DNA of 64,000 nucleotides from Acetobacteraceae bacterium (GCA_024280945.1 JAMXLO010000097.1:21600-85599); one strand, 5' to 3'. Shown: positions 20,016-29,050, numbered from the stretch's first letter. Notes: generated by a model not told the origin, from the sequence alone. A program made the numbers and translations.

Positions 20016-20711
20016 ATGGCTTTCATGTTCTTGCGTGAGACGATCCGGACATATCGGGAACGCGACCCGGCCGCGCGGTCCAATTTGGAGGTTTTGCTCT
20101 GTTACCCGGGCGTGCATGCGGTCATGTGGCACCGGCTTTCCCACTGGCTGTGGCAGCGGGGCCTTCGCTTGCTGGGCCGATTTTCCTCACATATTGCCCG
20201 TTGGCTGACCGGCATCGAGATCCACCCTGCCGCTAAATTAGGCCGACGCTTTGTTATCGATCACGGTATGGGCGTGGTTATCGGCGAGACCGCGGAAGTC
20301 GGCGACGACTGCTATTTCTATCATCAGGTGACGTTGGGGGTGGCCCGCGCGAGCGGCGGTGGCAAGCGGCACCCGACTGTCGGGAATAACGTGATCATCG
20401 GGGCCGGCGCCAAGGTGCTGGGACCTATTCGGGTCGGCGACAATGCCCGTGTCGGCTCGAATGCCGTGGTGCTTGACAACGTGCCTGACGATATCACGGT
20501 CGTAGGCATCCCGGCACGACCAGTGGATCGCACGAGCACGCGTGACCACAAGATGCCCGGGTTCGATCCCTATGGGATTCCATGCGACGACAGCCTTGAT
20601 CCGCTGCTCCGAGACCTCGACCAGATGCACTGCGAGCTTGCCGAGTTGGAAGCGCGGATAGCGCGGGTGGCAGAGGAACAAATGCGCCAACGGCAGGCCG
20701 CGGCGGAGTAG
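20016..20711 (+). CDS. cysE: Serine O-acetyltransferase
   Basis: A 231-residue hexapeptide-repeat acyltransferase of the short SAT type. The N-terminal helical part ('[24 protein letters not shown]') leads into the left-handed beta-helix: '[34 protein letters not shown]', 'YHQVTLG' and '[20 protein letters not shown]'. His in 'DHGMG' and 'YHQV' correspond to the catalytic and CoA-site histidines. It acetylates L-serine with acetyl-CoA, the committed step to cysteine. It heads a run of closely spaced genes (4-20 base gaps) with an Rrf2 regulator, two desulfurases, ferredoxin and mnmA, linking cysteine synthesis to sulfur delivery. Confidence 0.95.
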   Translation: MAFMFLRETIRTYRERDPAARSNLEVLLCYPGVHAVMWHRLSHWLWQRGLRLLGRFSSHIARWLTGIEIHPAAKLGRRFVIDHGMGVVIGETAEVGDDCYFYHQVTLGVARASGGGKRHPTVGNNVIIGAGAKVLGPIRVGDNARVGSNAVVLDNVPDDITVVGIPARPVDRTSTRDHKMPGFDPYGIPCDDSLDPLLRDLDQMHCELAELEARIARVAEEQMRQRQAAAE

Positions 20712-20715
20712 GTTC

Positions 20716-21201
20716 TTGCAGCTGTCCACACGGGGCCGCTACGCCGTGATGGCGATGGTGGACCTAGCCACCCGACAGACTCTGGGCTGTGAATGCGGCC
20801 CGGTCTGCCTGGCCGAGATCGCCGCCAGGCAGAAGCTGAGCCAGCCCTATCTTGAGCAACTGTTCGGCAAGCTGCGACGGGCTGGACTGGTCGGTTCGGC
20901 ACGCGGTCCGGGCGGCGGCTATCGCCTGGCGCGCGCGTCCGATGCGATCGCCATCGCCGACATCATCGCCGCAGTCGACGAACCAATACACGCCACCCGA
21001 TGTGAGATCGGCAGCCCGGGGTGCATCGAGGGTGTCGATGATAAGGGACCCACCCGCTGCCAGACACATGATCTGTGGGATGAACTCGGCCGTCAGATCT
21101 ATCTGTTCCTCCAGGCGGTCACACTGGCGGACGTGGTGGCCGGGCGAGTCCTCGGGCGCGCAGTCGCGGTCGCAGCGGAACCACGCCAGGCGGCGGATTA
21201 G
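20716..21201 (+). CDS. iscR: IscR-like Rrf2 family Fe-S transcriptional regulator
   Basis: A 161-residue regulator starting at a TTG at 20716. The product begins 'LSTRGRYAVMAMVDLA', exactly as IscR does, so the TTG is well supported and follows a GGAG in the end of cysE. The winged helix ('AEIAARQKLSQPYLEQLFGKLRRAGLV', 'GPGGGYRLAR') is complete. The three cluster ligands are present in the IscR spacing: Cys in 'TRCEIGSPGCIEG' and 'TRCQTHDLW'. It should sense Fe-S status through a [2Fe-2S] cluster and control the downstream genes. Two further cysteines near residue 26 ('CECGPVC') are an unusual extra. Confidence 0.92.
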   Translation: MQLSTRGRYAVMAMVDLATRQTLGCECGPVCLAEIAARQKLSQPYLEQLFGKLRRAGLVGSARGPGGGYRLARASDAIAIADIIAAVDEPIHATRCEIGSPGCIEGVDDKGPTRCQTHDLWDELGRQIYLFLQAVTLADVVAGRVLGRAVAVAAEPRQAAD

Positions 21202-21204
21202 CGC

Positions 21205-22296
21205 ATGGTCTACCTGGATGCCAACGCCACCGAGCCGCTGCGGTCGGAAGCGCGAGAAGCAATGCTGGCGGCAATGGCAACGACGGGGAATCCATCGTCG
21301 GTGCATGCCGCCGGTCGTGCTGCGCGCAAGCTGTTGGAAGATGCACGGGAGGCGCTTGCGGCCAAGTTCGGCGGTCGGCCGAGCGACCTCGTGTTCACCT
21401 CGGGCGGCACGGAGGCGGATGCGCTGGCGGTGCACGCCCTCGGAGCCGGCCGCAGAGTGATCGTCGGTGCCACCGAGCACGACGCGGTCCGTGCTGCAGC
21501 GCCGAACGCGCTCATGTTGCCGGTTGACCGGGACGGGGTAGCGGACCTCGCAACCCTGCAACGCTGGTTGTCCGCAGGTCCCCCGGCGTTGGTCTGTCTG
21601 ATGCTGGCCAACAACGAGACCGGCACGATCCAGCCGATCGCCCGTGCCGCCGCGCTGTGCAGGGGTTTTGGCGCATGCCTGCATGTCGACGCTGTCCAGG
21701 CGGCTGGCCGGATGGAGGTTAAACTTACCTCCCTCGGAGCGCACAGTCTCGCCATTTCGTCCCATAAGCTGGGCGGCCCCCCTGGCGCTGGCGCGCTGCT
21801 GCTCGATCCTGGGATCTCCGCGTTCACGCCATTGATCGCTGGCGGCGGACAGGAACGTGGACGTCGGGGTGGCACCCCTCCCCTGCCCGCGATCGCAGGT
21901 TTTGCCGCCGCAGCCGTCGCGTCGTCACATGACCTTTCCCCCCTGCGCGACACAGTGGAGGCTGCGGCGATAGCCGTGGGTGCGGTTGTCTGCGGCGCCG
22001 GCGCCCCGCGTCTTGGGAATACCACCTGCCTGGCGCTGCCCGGCGTTCGTGCCGATGCCCAGGTGATCGCGCTCGACCTCGAGGGCATTGCAGTCAGCGC
22101 GGGTGCCGCATGCAGCTCCGGCAAGGTCACCACCAGCCACGTCCTGACCGCGATGGGCCTGGGACCGCTGGCCGGCCAGGCAATCCGCGTCTCGCTGGCA
22201 TGGAACGCGATGGAAACCGACGTGGCCGCCTTCGCAGCTGCATACGCACGCATGGCGGACCGGCTGCGCAAGGCGCTGGCACCGCGCGCCGCCTGA
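21205..22296 (+). CDS. Cysteine desulfurase (NifS/IscS-like), first copy
   Basis: A 363-residue class V PLP enzyme. It starts 'MVYLDANATEPLRSEARE', has 'FTSGGTEADALAVHAL', the histidine in 'ATEHDAV', 'NNETGTIQPI' and the PLP-lysine loop 'SSHKLGGPPGAGAL'. The mobile catalytic-cysteine loop is 'SAGAACSSGKVTTSHVL'. It removes sulfur from cysteine as an enzyme persulfide. It lies 3 bases after the IscR-like gene and 16 bases before a second, more IscS-like copy. The two proteins are clearly diverged, not a recent duplication, so they may have separate sulfur acceptors. Confidence 0.93.
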   Translation: MVYLDANATEPLRSEAREAMLAAMATTGNPSSVHAAGRAARKLLEDAREALAAKFGGRPSDLVFTSGGTEADALAVHALGAGRRVIVGATEHDAVRAAAPNALMLPVDRDGVADLATLQRWLSAGPPALVCLMLANNETGTIQPIARAAALCRGFGACLHVDAVQAAGRMEVKLTSLGAHSLAISSHKLGGPPGAGALLLDPGISAFTPLIAGGGQERGRRGGTPPLPAIAGFAAAAVASSHDLSPLRDTVEAAAIAVGAVVCGAGAPRLGNTTCLALPGVRADAQVIALDLEGIAVSAGAACSSGKVTTSHVLTAMGLGPLAGQAIRVSLAWNAMETDVAAFAAAYARMADRLRKALAPRAA

Positions 22297-22312
22297 ACCC
22301 ACATTGGCTGCT

Positions 22313-23509
22313 ATGACTGACGCCCCATCGCGCCCGAATCGTCCGGTGTATCTCGACAACCAGGCGACCACCCGTTGCGACCCCCGCGTGGTCGAGGCAA
22401 TGTTGCCCTGGTTCAGCGAGCATTACGGCAACCCACACAGCGTTGAGCACGTGATGGGGGTCGAGGCGGAAGCCGCGGTCGAGGATGCCCGCGCGCAGGT
22501 GGCTGCGCTGGTCGGCGCGAACCCGAACGAGATCGTGTTCACCTCCGGCGCGACAGAGAGCAACAACGTTGCAATCAAGGGAGCCGCCCGCTTCGCCGGC
22601 CACGCCGAGCGCCGCCGCATCGTAACCGTCGCTACCGAGCACAAGTGCGTTCTGGAGTCGGTGGCCGATCTTGCAGCCGACGGCTTCGAGCCGGTGTTCC
22701 TGCCGGTGCAGCCGGAAGGGCTGATCGACCCCGAGGTGCTGCGTGAGGCACTGCAGGTGCCGACGTTGCTCGTCAGTATCATGACGGTGAACAATGAGAC
22801 GGGCGTGATCCAGGACATCCCTGCCCTCGCTGCCATAGCCAAGCAGGCGGGTGCCCTTTTCCACACCGATATCGCCCAGGCAGCCGGCAAGATTCCGGTG
22901 GATTTGTCTGGCTGGAAGGTGGATCTCGCTTCGATCAGTGGCCACAAGATATACGGGCCGAAGGGGATCGGCGCGCTGTACGTGCGACGCCGGCCACGGG
23001 TTCGGCTGGCCCCGCTGTTCTCGGGCGGCGGACAGGAGCGAGGGATCCGGTCGGGCACGCTGCCGGCTCCGCTCATCGTCGGTCTTGGCGAGGCTTGCCG
23101 GCTGGCACAGGCCGAGATGGACGAGGAGAGCAAGCGGTTGGCGACGCTGCGGGATCGGCTGCTGCGGGGACTGGCGGACGCCATACCGGGCCTGCGGGTA
23201 AACGGCAGCATGGCGGCACGTATCCCCGGCAATCTCAACGTGACATTCCCGGGCGCGACCGCGGCAGAACTGATGGAGCGCGTTCCTGATCTGTGCGTTT
23301 CCACCGGATCCGCCTGCTCCTCGGCCGCGATCGAGCCCTCCTACGTGTTGCGGGCTCTTGGGCTGACCGACGACGCGGCGTCGTGCACCTTGCGGATCGG
23401 GGCGGGACGCTTTACCTCGCCGGCCGATGTCGATTACGCGGTGGCGGCGCTGGCTGCGGCCCATGCCGGAGCGCCGGCTCCAGGCATCGAACAGCTTGCC
23501 AAGGCCTGA
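22313..23509 (+). CDS. Cysteine desulfurase (IscS-like), second copy
   Basis: A 398-residue desulfurase from the ATG at 22313; a TTG three codons earlier is less likely. It carries '[20 protein letters not shown]', '[13 protein letters not shown]', '[10 protein letters not shown]', '[11 protein letters not shown]' and the PLP-lysine loop '[19 protein letters not shown]'. The active-site loop is '[21 protein letters not shown]'. This form is closest to housekeeping IscS/NifS, the usual persulfide donor for Fe-S clusters and for MnmA. The ferredoxin gene follows after 19 bases. No scaffold gene (iscU/nifU) sits between, which is unlike the classical isc operon. Confidence 0.94.
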   Translation: MTDAPSRPNRPVYLDNQATTRCDPRVVEAMLPWFSEHYGNPHSVEHVMGVEAEAAVEDARAQVAALVGANPNEIVFTSGATESNNVAIKGAARFAGHAERRRIVTVATEHKCVLESVADLAADGFEPVFLPVQPEGLIDPEVLREALQVPTLLVSIMTVNNETGVIQDIPALAAIAKQAGALFHTDIAQAAGKIPVDLSGWKVDLASISGHKIYGPKGIGALYVRRRPRVRLAPLFSGGGQERGIRSGTLPAPLIVGLGEACRLAQAEMDEESKRLATLRDRLLRGLADAIPGLRVNGSMAARIPGNLNVTFPGATAAELMERVPDLCVSTGSACSSAAIEPSYVLRALGLTDDAASCTLRIGAGRFTSPADVDYAVAALAAAHAGAPAPGIEQLAKA

Positions 23510-23528
23510 ACGGAACCGAATTGCCCAG

Positions 23529-23861
23529 ATGCCAAAAATGACCTTCATTGAGCGCGACGGCACGCGCCGCGAAGTGGACGCGCCAACGGGACTGTCGGTG
23601 CTTGAGATCGCGCATCAGCATGGTGTGGACATCGAGGGCGCCTGCGAAGGCTCGCTCGCCTGCTCCACCTGCCACGTCATCGTTGATCCTGCCTGGTTCA
23701 AGAAGCTGGCCGAACCGACCGAGGACGAGGAGGATATGCTCGACCTTGCGTTCGGACTGACCGAAACGTCGCGGCTTGGCTGCCAGATTGTCATAACCGA
23801 GGCGCTCGACGGACTGGTGGTGAAGTTGCCCGCGGGCACGCGCAACCTACTGAACGGATAA
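23529..23861 (+). CDS. fdx: [2Fe-2S] ferredoxin, Isc/adrenodoxin type
   Basis: A 110-residue ferredoxin starting at the ATG at 23529 ('[18 protein letters not shown]'); the frame in front overlaps the desulfurase gene. The four cluster ligands are in '[12 protein letters not shown]' (three Cys) and 'RLGCQIV' (fourth). The acidic helix '[13 protein letters not shown]' is typical of adrenodoxin-like ferredoxins that interact with desulfurase/scaffold complexes. It donates electrons for cluster assembly. It lies between the second desulfurase and mnmA, with only 4 bases to the mnmA start. Confidence 0.95.
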   Translation: MPKMTFIERDGTRREVDAPTGLSVLEIAHQHGVDIEGACEGSLACSTCHVIVDPAWFKKLAEPTEDEEDMLDLAFGLTETSRLGCQIVITEALDGLVVKLPAGTRNLLNG

Positions 23862-23865
23862 GCGC

Positions 23866-24933
23866 GTGCGAATCCTCGTCGCGATGTAGGGCGGCGTGGA
23901 CAGCAGCACTGTCGCAGGCCTGCTGCACGAAGCGGGTCACGAGGTCATCGGCGTCACGCTGCAACTCTACGATCATGGCGTTGCAATCGGGCGGAAGGGC
24001 GCATGTTGCGCCGGTCAGGATATCCATGACGCGCGACGCATCGCCGACCACTTGGGCATCCCGCATTATGTCATCGACGCAGAGCAGCGCTTTGCCGAGG
24101 CGGTGATCCGCGACTTCGCCAACGGTTACGCGGCCGGCGAGACGCCGGTGCCGTGCGTGCGCTGCAACCAGACGGTGAAGTTTGCCGACCTGGGGGCGCT
24201 GGCGCAGGGGCTGGGCTGCGAGCGCCTGGCGACTGGACATTACGTGCAGCGGATTGACGGCCCGGATGGACCCGAACTGCATCGGTCGGCCGATCCGACG
24301 CGCGACCAGAGCTGGTTCCTGTTCGCCACGACCCGAATGCAACTCGCGCAGTCGTTGTTCCCGTTGGGCGGGATGGCGAGCAAGCAGGCGGTGCGTGCGG
24401 AAGCCGAAAGATTAGGGCTGCCGGTGGCATTGAAGCCGGACAGTCAGGACATCTGCTTCGTCCCTGCAGGAAATTATGCTGACACAGTCGTTCGACTGCG
24501 GCCGGACAGTGGAACGGCGGGCGACATCGTCTCCCGCGATGGGCGGCTGCTTGCCCGGCATGATGGCATCGCTCGCTACACGGTCGGACAGACCAAGCGT
24601 CTCGGCAGCGCGTCGTTCGACGGCGGACAGCGGCAGACTGTGGTTGCGCTGGACCCGCGGCACCGGCGCATCGTTGTCGGACCGCGCGACACCGGGACCC
24701 GGACGGTGCACCTGCGCGAGGTGAACTGGCTGCTGCAGCCCGTCGAGCCGATGGCCTGCGAGGTCAAGCTGCGTGCCCGTGAAGCTCCGCAACCTGCGAC
24801 CGTCGTTGCCCACGCTGGTTCGACGGCGACGGTGACATTGGCGACACCTGCACTGCCAGCACCGGGACAGGCCTGCGTGTTCTATCGCGGCTCCCGCGTG
24901 CTGGGGGGCGGCATCGTCCGACGTGACGATTGA
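23866..24933 (+). pseudogene. mnmA: tRNA 2-thiouridine(34) synthase with amber codon in the PP-loop motif
   Basis: The reading frame from GTG 23866 gives 'VRILVAM', then TAG at 23887-23889, then 'GGVDSSTVAGLLHEAGHEVIGVTLQLYDHG' and a full-length MnmA to 24933. The PP-loop of MnmA is SGGVDSS, so the stop stands exactly at its serine codon; one base change from TCG would give TAG. The rest is intact: 'GETPVPCVRCNQTVKFADL' and 'SQDICFVPAGNYADTV' (the two catalytic cysteines), 'ATGHYV' and a complete C-terminal domain. The enzyme thiolates U34 of tRNA Lys, Glu and Gln. Reinitiation at GTG 23896 would make a protein missing the start of the nucleotide-binding loop. Options are a recent null mutation, a sequencing error or readthrough. 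Confidence 0.9.
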
Positions 24934-24963
24934 CGTAATAGTGAAGCAGAGGCTATCTGCCGC

Positions 24964-24980
24964 CCCCTTCTCATAAGGGG
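24964..24980 (+). promoter_or_regulatory. Hairpin that covers the ribosome-binding site of the DegP-type gene
   Basis: CCCCTT (24964-24969) and AAGGGG (24975-24980) form a perfect 6-bp stem with a 5-base loop. The right arm is the Shine-Dalgarno sequence of the protease gene, whose ATG follows 9 bases later. No T-run follows, so it is not an ordinary terminator. It could limit translation of the stress protease until the stem opens; the pairing is seen, the role is inferred. Confidence 0.4.
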
Positions 24981-24989
24981 CTCGCCGCC

Positions 24990-26387
24990 ATGTACCGCAA
25001 TCTGATTGCCGCAGCGCTTGCGCTGGTAATCTTCCTGCCGTCTGCGCGCGCGGGCGATTTCGGCGGCAATCAGTCAGAACTGATCCGAAGTCTGCTGCCG
25101 ACCGTGGTCAACATCACGGTCCGCAAGGAGGTAACGGATACCGGGTCGTCGGTTAATGCCGGCGCGACGACCCGGCAGAGTGACGACAGCAAGACGTTCG
25201 TGGGCTCGGGGTTCGTGATCGACCCGGCCGGTTCAATCGTCACCAATTATCATGTCCTGGAGAACGCATTCGAGATCTCGGTAACATTGTACGACGGGTC
25301 GGTTCTCCCGGGGACGATGTTGTATGCGTCCAGACTGGCGGATCTGGCAGTGCTGCATGTGCAGCCGCCCTATCCGCTGACGCCGGTGCAGTGGGGCGAC
25401 AGCACCAAGTTGCAGATCGGCGAGCCGGTATTTGCTATCGGCAACCCGCTTGGGATCGGCACGTCGGTGTCAGCCGGCATTATCAGTGGCCTCAACCGCA
25501 ACGTGCAGGACTCCCCGTACGACGATTACATACAGACGGACGCGGCGATCAACCACGGCAATTCCGGCGGCCCCTTGTTCGACATGAAGGGCCGCGTGAT
25601 CGGTGTGGACACCGCGCTGGTATCACCCACCGAGGCGTCGGCCGGGCTCGGTCTCGCCATCCCGTCCGACACCGCGCAGTTCGTGGTGGGGCAGTTGAAA
25701 GCCTACGGCTGGGTGCGCCCGGGGTGGATTGGCGTCAAGGTTCAGCAGGTCACCGCCGCTATGGCCGACGCAATGGGCATGCGGCAGCCGGCAGGGTCGG
25801 TGGTGTCCTGGGTGCTGCCGGATGGACCGGCGCGGCGGGCTGGGATTCAGATCGGAGACGTGATCCTGCGCTTTGGCGACAAGGCTCCGAACGACGAGCG
25901 GGCCCTGCTGCGGGATATCGTACGAACTCCTGTCGGCGACACGATCCAGGTGACGCTGGAGCGCGATGGCGCACAGCTCACCCTGCCGGTGACCGTCGCC
26001 GCCTGGCCACGCAAGAAGTGGGAGACGCGCGACGCTCCATTGCCGACCGAGCGGCCGAACACCGGGGTCCGGCCCGATCTCGGCCTGTCGCTCGCTGCCA
26101 TTGCGGCGGGCGATCGGGCCAAGTACGGACTGGAGGACGACATCGGTGGGGTGCTGGTATCCGGGGTGGTTCCAGGCTCGGACGCTGCGCGTCGTGGGAT
26201 GACGGAGGGCGATGTCATCCTGCGGGTGCAAGGAAAGCCGGTAGCCGCGGCGGCCGACGTGCAGTCTTCGATCGCCGCAGAGCGCGAGGCGAAGCACCGT
26301 TACATTATGATGCTGGTGCTGCAGAAGGGACGCGCGATGCCGGGGCCATCGTGGGTCGCGCTTCAGTTGCCGGAAGCGGCGGGATAG
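24990..26387 (+). CDS. DegP/HtrA-type periplasmic serine protease (Do family)
   Basis: A 465-residue protease with a signal peptide ('LIAAALALVIFLPSARAG'). The trypsin-like domain has a complete triad: His88 in 'NYHVLENAF', Asp118 in 'LADLAVLHV' and Ser192 in 'HGNSGGPLF'. Two PDZ domains follow at about 240-330 and 355-455 ('VVSWVLPDGPARRAGIQIGDVILRFGD' and 'VVPGSDAARRGMTEGDVILRVQG'). It should degrade or hold misfolded envelope proteins. It follows the mnmA frame by 56 bases, and its ribosome-binding site lies in a short hairpin. Length and layout fit the DegP/DegQ group. A tRNA gene lies 53 bases downstream. Confidence 0.94.
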   Translation: MYRNLIAAALALVIFLPSARAGDFGGNQSELIRSLLPTVVNITVRKEVTDTGSSVNAGATTRQSDDSKTFVGSGFVIDPAGSIVTNYHVLENAFEISVTLYDGSVLPGTMLYASRLADLAVLHVQPPYPLTPVQWGDSTKLQIGEPVFAIGNPLGIGTSVSAGIISGLNRNVQDSPYDDYIQTDAAINHGNSGGPLFDMKGRVIGVDTALVSPTEASAGLGLAIPSDTAQFVVGQLKAYGWVRPGWIGVKVQQVTAAMADAMGMRQPAGSVVSWVLPDGPARRAGIQIGDVILRFGDKAPNDERALLRDIVRTPVGDTIQVTLERDGAQLTLPVTVAAWPRKKWETRDAPLPTERPNTGVRPDLGLSLAAIAAGDRAKYGLEDDIGGVLVSGVVPGSDAARRGMTEGDVILRVQGKPVAAAADVQSSIAAEREAKHRYIMMLVLQKGRAMPGPSWVALQLPEAAG

Positions 26388-26440
26388 GCCACACCGTTGA
26401 CGCGGCATGGGGCGGGCATTATCTCCCGGCCGCACTGGAT

Positions 26441-26515
26441 GGCGGCGTAGCTCAGCGGTAGAGCAGGGGAATCATAATCCCTTGGTCGGTGGTTCAAATC
26501 CGCCCGCCGCTACCA
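26441..26515 (+). tRNA. tRNA with CAU anticodon, probably elongator tRNA-Met
   Basis: A 75-base cloverleaf including an encoded CCA. Acceptor arms are GGCGGCG and CGCCGCT (G1-U72 wobble), the D arm is GCTC/GAGC, and the anticodon stem GGGGA/TCCCT holds loop ATCATAA with anticodon CAT. The T arm is GGTGG/CCGCC around TTCAAAT. The first pair is not the C-A mismatch of the initiator. The acceptor end matches alphaproteobacterial elongator tRNA-Met better than tRNA-Ile2 with lysidine, but the latter is not excluded. Confidence 0.93.
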
Positions 26516-26579
26516 TTATTTTCAGATACTTGCGTTACCTCGGAGCGATCAGCCCACACCAGCGGAGCAGCCGTGGCCT

Positions 26580-26979
26580 CTACGGTGCCTCGGCCAGTAA
26601 GAGTGGCAATGCGGCGGAGCAATGGGAAGGGACAAATGGCTTGCAAACGAACCCTGAAGCGCCAGCCCGTCTCGCGGCTTGCAGTGCCCTGTCAGTATGG
26701 TGATTAGTAAGAAACAGGATGGGCACATCGCGCCAGGCTGCCATCCGGCGCAGCGCCCGGCAGGTGTGCAGCCCATCGCCGTTCGGCATTGCGAGATCTA
26801 GGATTGCCACGGCAACATCCAGATGTGCAGCTGGATCCAAGGCCTCCCTGCCGTCCGCGGCGGCGATCACCATATCCCCCCGCCTCATTCAGGAGTGAGC
26901 GCAGTACGTCCCGCAAACCCGGGTCATCGTCTGCTATGAGCGCCACACGACAGGGTTTCTGGAGCGCACGGTTCTCCAC
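26580..26979 (-). pseudogene. Response-regulator receiver relic with a frameshift
   Basis: Reading leftward from about 26979 gives 'VENRALQKPCRVALIADDDPGLRDVLRSLLNEAG'. The frame is then lost at a run of six C (26876-26881, plus strand) and recovers in another frame as 'DMVIAAADGREAL', 'VAVAILDLAMPNGDG', 'VPILFLTNHH' and 'GASGFVCKPF'. Together they form a complete receiver domain (acidic pocket, phospho-acceptor Asp, Thr, Lys). Removing one base from the run restores it. It is probably dead, although a homopolymer read error could produce the same picture. It sits directly downstream of a decayed histidine kinase. Confidence 0.8.
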
Positions 26980-27089
26980 CCCAGCCTCCAAGTGTGGGCT
27001 GAAACGATAGCGACATGGCTTGCTGCCGCGTTGATTGAGCGAGATCACCCAGCCACAAGCGGTAGGGAGAAGATAACGTTGCACCTCGG

Positions 27090-27558
27090 TTCGGCGCGGC
27101 TATTGCAGACTTGTCGGCCGAAGCGCCGTCGCGAGACCTATACCGTTGCCAGAATGCTCCGGCGCCTGGTGCAGCCGTTGGAACGGCTGGAACAAATGAT
27201 GCGCGTACCGTTGTCCCGGACATGACAGATGACCTCATTGCCTTTCGTTTCGGTGTAGAACTCCACTATTGCTTCCGACATGTTGGCGGTGAATTTCCGG
27301 GCATTCGCGAACGGGTTATCGAGGACCGCTCGCAATACTCCTGGGTCCGCCAACCCGACGATCCCCGGCGCGGTTGAAAGTGACCATTGCGCTCCGAGTT
27401 GGCCTCTCCCAAACGACACCGGGCAGCTGGCGGCGATCGCACTGAGCTCCACCGTCGATACAGTCACTGGGCGTTCCCGAACATGGACGAAGTTCCAGCC
27501 AGCAACTTTTAGGCGCAGAACCGGGTCCACCTCGGATCATGCGCGACAGCCTCTGCAT
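27090..27558 (-). pseudogene. Histidine kinase relic (C-terminal part, several frameshifts)
   Basis: Fragments of a histidine kinase can be pieced together from different minus-strand frames: 'MQRLSRM' (end of the dimerisation helix), 'VELSAIAAS', 'GIVGLADPGVLRAVLDNPFANARKFT' (N-box), 'HVRDNGT' (G1 box), 'FQPFQRLHQAPEHSGNGIGLATA' (G2 box, other frame) and 'PNRGATLSSPY' (third frame). About seven residues between the G1 box and the 'FQPF' segment are missing. Nothing recognisable lies upstream because the flippase gene begins 30 bases away, so the kinase is both frameshifted and truncated at its N-terminus. With the neighbouring receiver relic it marks a decayed two-component locus at the edge of the polysaccharide cluster. 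Confidence 0.78.
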
Positions 27559-27588
27559 GTCGTCTGGAAGGCATGTCGCGTTTGATTT

Positions 27589-29049
27589 TCAGGCCCTTGC
27601 TCCAGCCGGTCTCCGCAGTGCCCAGAAGACATCCTGGTACAGCCGCAGTTGTCCCATCAGTACGAGTAGTATCCAGCCGTAAATGACGCCCATGGCCATC
27701 CCACCTACCACCAGTCGGAGCACCGGGGACACCTCCGGCACGAAATGCTGGCAGAACACGAATGAGCAGCCGGCGGCAATCGCTCCAGCGGTCAGGGGGC
27801 GAACAATAACCCGTGCCAGATCTCCAACCGAGATCGGCATACCATGCAGGCACCACGCGACATGCGGCAGCAGCCACAGCAGCATCGCGGCCGAATAGCA
27901 AAACGCAACCCCGGTCGGCCCGTACGGCAGCCCGAGGAGGTACGAGCACATGACCAATGGCGCAAGCACCAGGCCGACTTGCAGACTTCGCTTCTGGCGG
28001 CCCATTGAGAGCAGGACCCAGCCCAGCGGATTGATGATTCCGAACACCAGGATGGTGGGCGTCATCAGTCGGAAGACAGATACACTTCCTGTCCAATGCG
28101 TCCCGAGCATCACCGCAACAATATCATCCGCAAATAGGGCGGCGAAAAGAGTGGCAGGCATCGTCGCTGCCATCACCACTGAGAGGCCCTTGAGGAAAAA
28201 GCTGCGAAAGTTGGCTGGATTATCCTGCAGGCGCGAGAGTACCGAGAAGAATACACCTCCGACCGCGGAATTGATGCTGCTGATGGGCAGATTGGTCAGC
28301 TGAACAGCGCGTGTGTAGAGGCCCAAGGCATCGGCGCCCCAGAAGCGTCCGAGAAGAACCTTTTCCAGGTTATAACCTACATAGACGACGAGGCCGTTGA
28401 ATGTGATGGTTCCGCCAAAGGTCAGCATCGATCGGATTTCAACACCACGGCGCGGTCGGTGAGGCACCCATCGGGTCGCAAACCAATAGCACAGGGTGCT
28501 AACCACGGGCAGGCTGAGGGTTGCGATCACCAGTGACCAGTAGCCAAAGCCGACGACGGCAAAGGCGATCCCAAGGATAGTGCTGCACAGCTGGGAGAGC
28601 GTGTCGATCGTGCTCAGTGTCACGTAGCGCAATTCACGCTGCAGCAGCGCTGAGTGCTGCACGCCGGCGGCGTTGACCAGGAAACCTGGCGCCATCGCGA
28701 CTACCACCCAGTACAGTTCGGGGTCTCGGTAGAAGCTCGCAACCGAGGAGGCGCTTGCGGCGCAAGCAGCCGCCAGAACCAGTCCCACACCTATATTGAC
28801 CCAAAACAGCTGTGAAATCTGCTCCTCGGAGATCTCACGTTGCTGGACAGTTGCTGAGGAGAGCCCCGCCGAAGTGAACAGATCGAACACACCGGTGACT
28901 GCAGTCACCATCGCCACCAAGCCAAAGTCGTTAGGCGTAAGCAGGCGCGCGAGGACCGCCAAGTATATCAACTTGAGGATCAAGCTCGCGCCCTGCCCCA
29001 ACATCTTGGCAATCCCGCCCCAAACTGCCTTCCCCCGCAGGTCGAGCAT
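27589..29049 (-). CDS. Wzx-type polysaccharide flippase (MATE/MOP superfamily)
   Basis: A 486-residue membrane protein with about 12-14 hydrophobic segments. It begins 'AVWGGIAKMLGQGASLILKLIYLAVLARLLTPNDFGLVAM', the usual opening of the oligosaccharide flippase family, and contains 'GYNLEKVLLGRFWGADALGLYTRA'. It should move lipid-linked sugar units across the inner membrane for assembly. Its start lies one base after the stop of the twin-domain protein gene, so the two are cotranscribed. It is the last gene of the leftward polysaccharide operon, next to the kinase relic. Confidence 0.92.
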   Translation of the reverse strand: MLDLRGKAVWGGIAKMLGQGASLILKLIYLAVLARLLTPNDFGLVAMVTAVTGVFDLFTSAGLSSATVQQREISEEQISQLFWVNIGVGLVLAAACAASASSVASFYRDPELYWVVVAMAPGFLVNAAGVQHSALLQRELRYVTLSTIDTLSQLCSTILGIAFAVVGFGYWSLVIATLSLPVVSTLCYWFATRWVPHRPRRGVEIRSMLTFGGTITFNGLVVYVGYNLEKVLLGRFWGADALGLYTRAVQLTNLPISSINSAVGGVFFSVLSRLQDNPANFRSFFLKGLSVVMAATMPATLFAALFADDIVAVMLGTHWTGSVSVFRLMTPTILVFGIINPLGWVLLSMGRQKRSLQVGLVLAPLVMCSYLLGLPYGPTGVAFCYSAAMLLWLLPHVAWCLHGMPISVGDLARVIVRPLTAGAIAAGCSFVFCQHFVPEVSPVLRLVVGGMAMGVIYGWILLVLMGQLRLYQDVFWALRRPAGARA

Positions 29050-29050
29050 G

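Noticed and set aside
24964..24980. Intrinsic terminator for the sulfur operon
   Set aside because: No T-run follows the stem and it ends within the ribosome-binding site of the next gene.
26441..26515. Initiator tRNA-Met or tRNA-Ile2 identity
   Set aside because: The first pair is G-U rather than the initiator's C-A, and the acceptor end fits elongator tRNA-Met better. The Ile2 option is kept only as a minor alternative.
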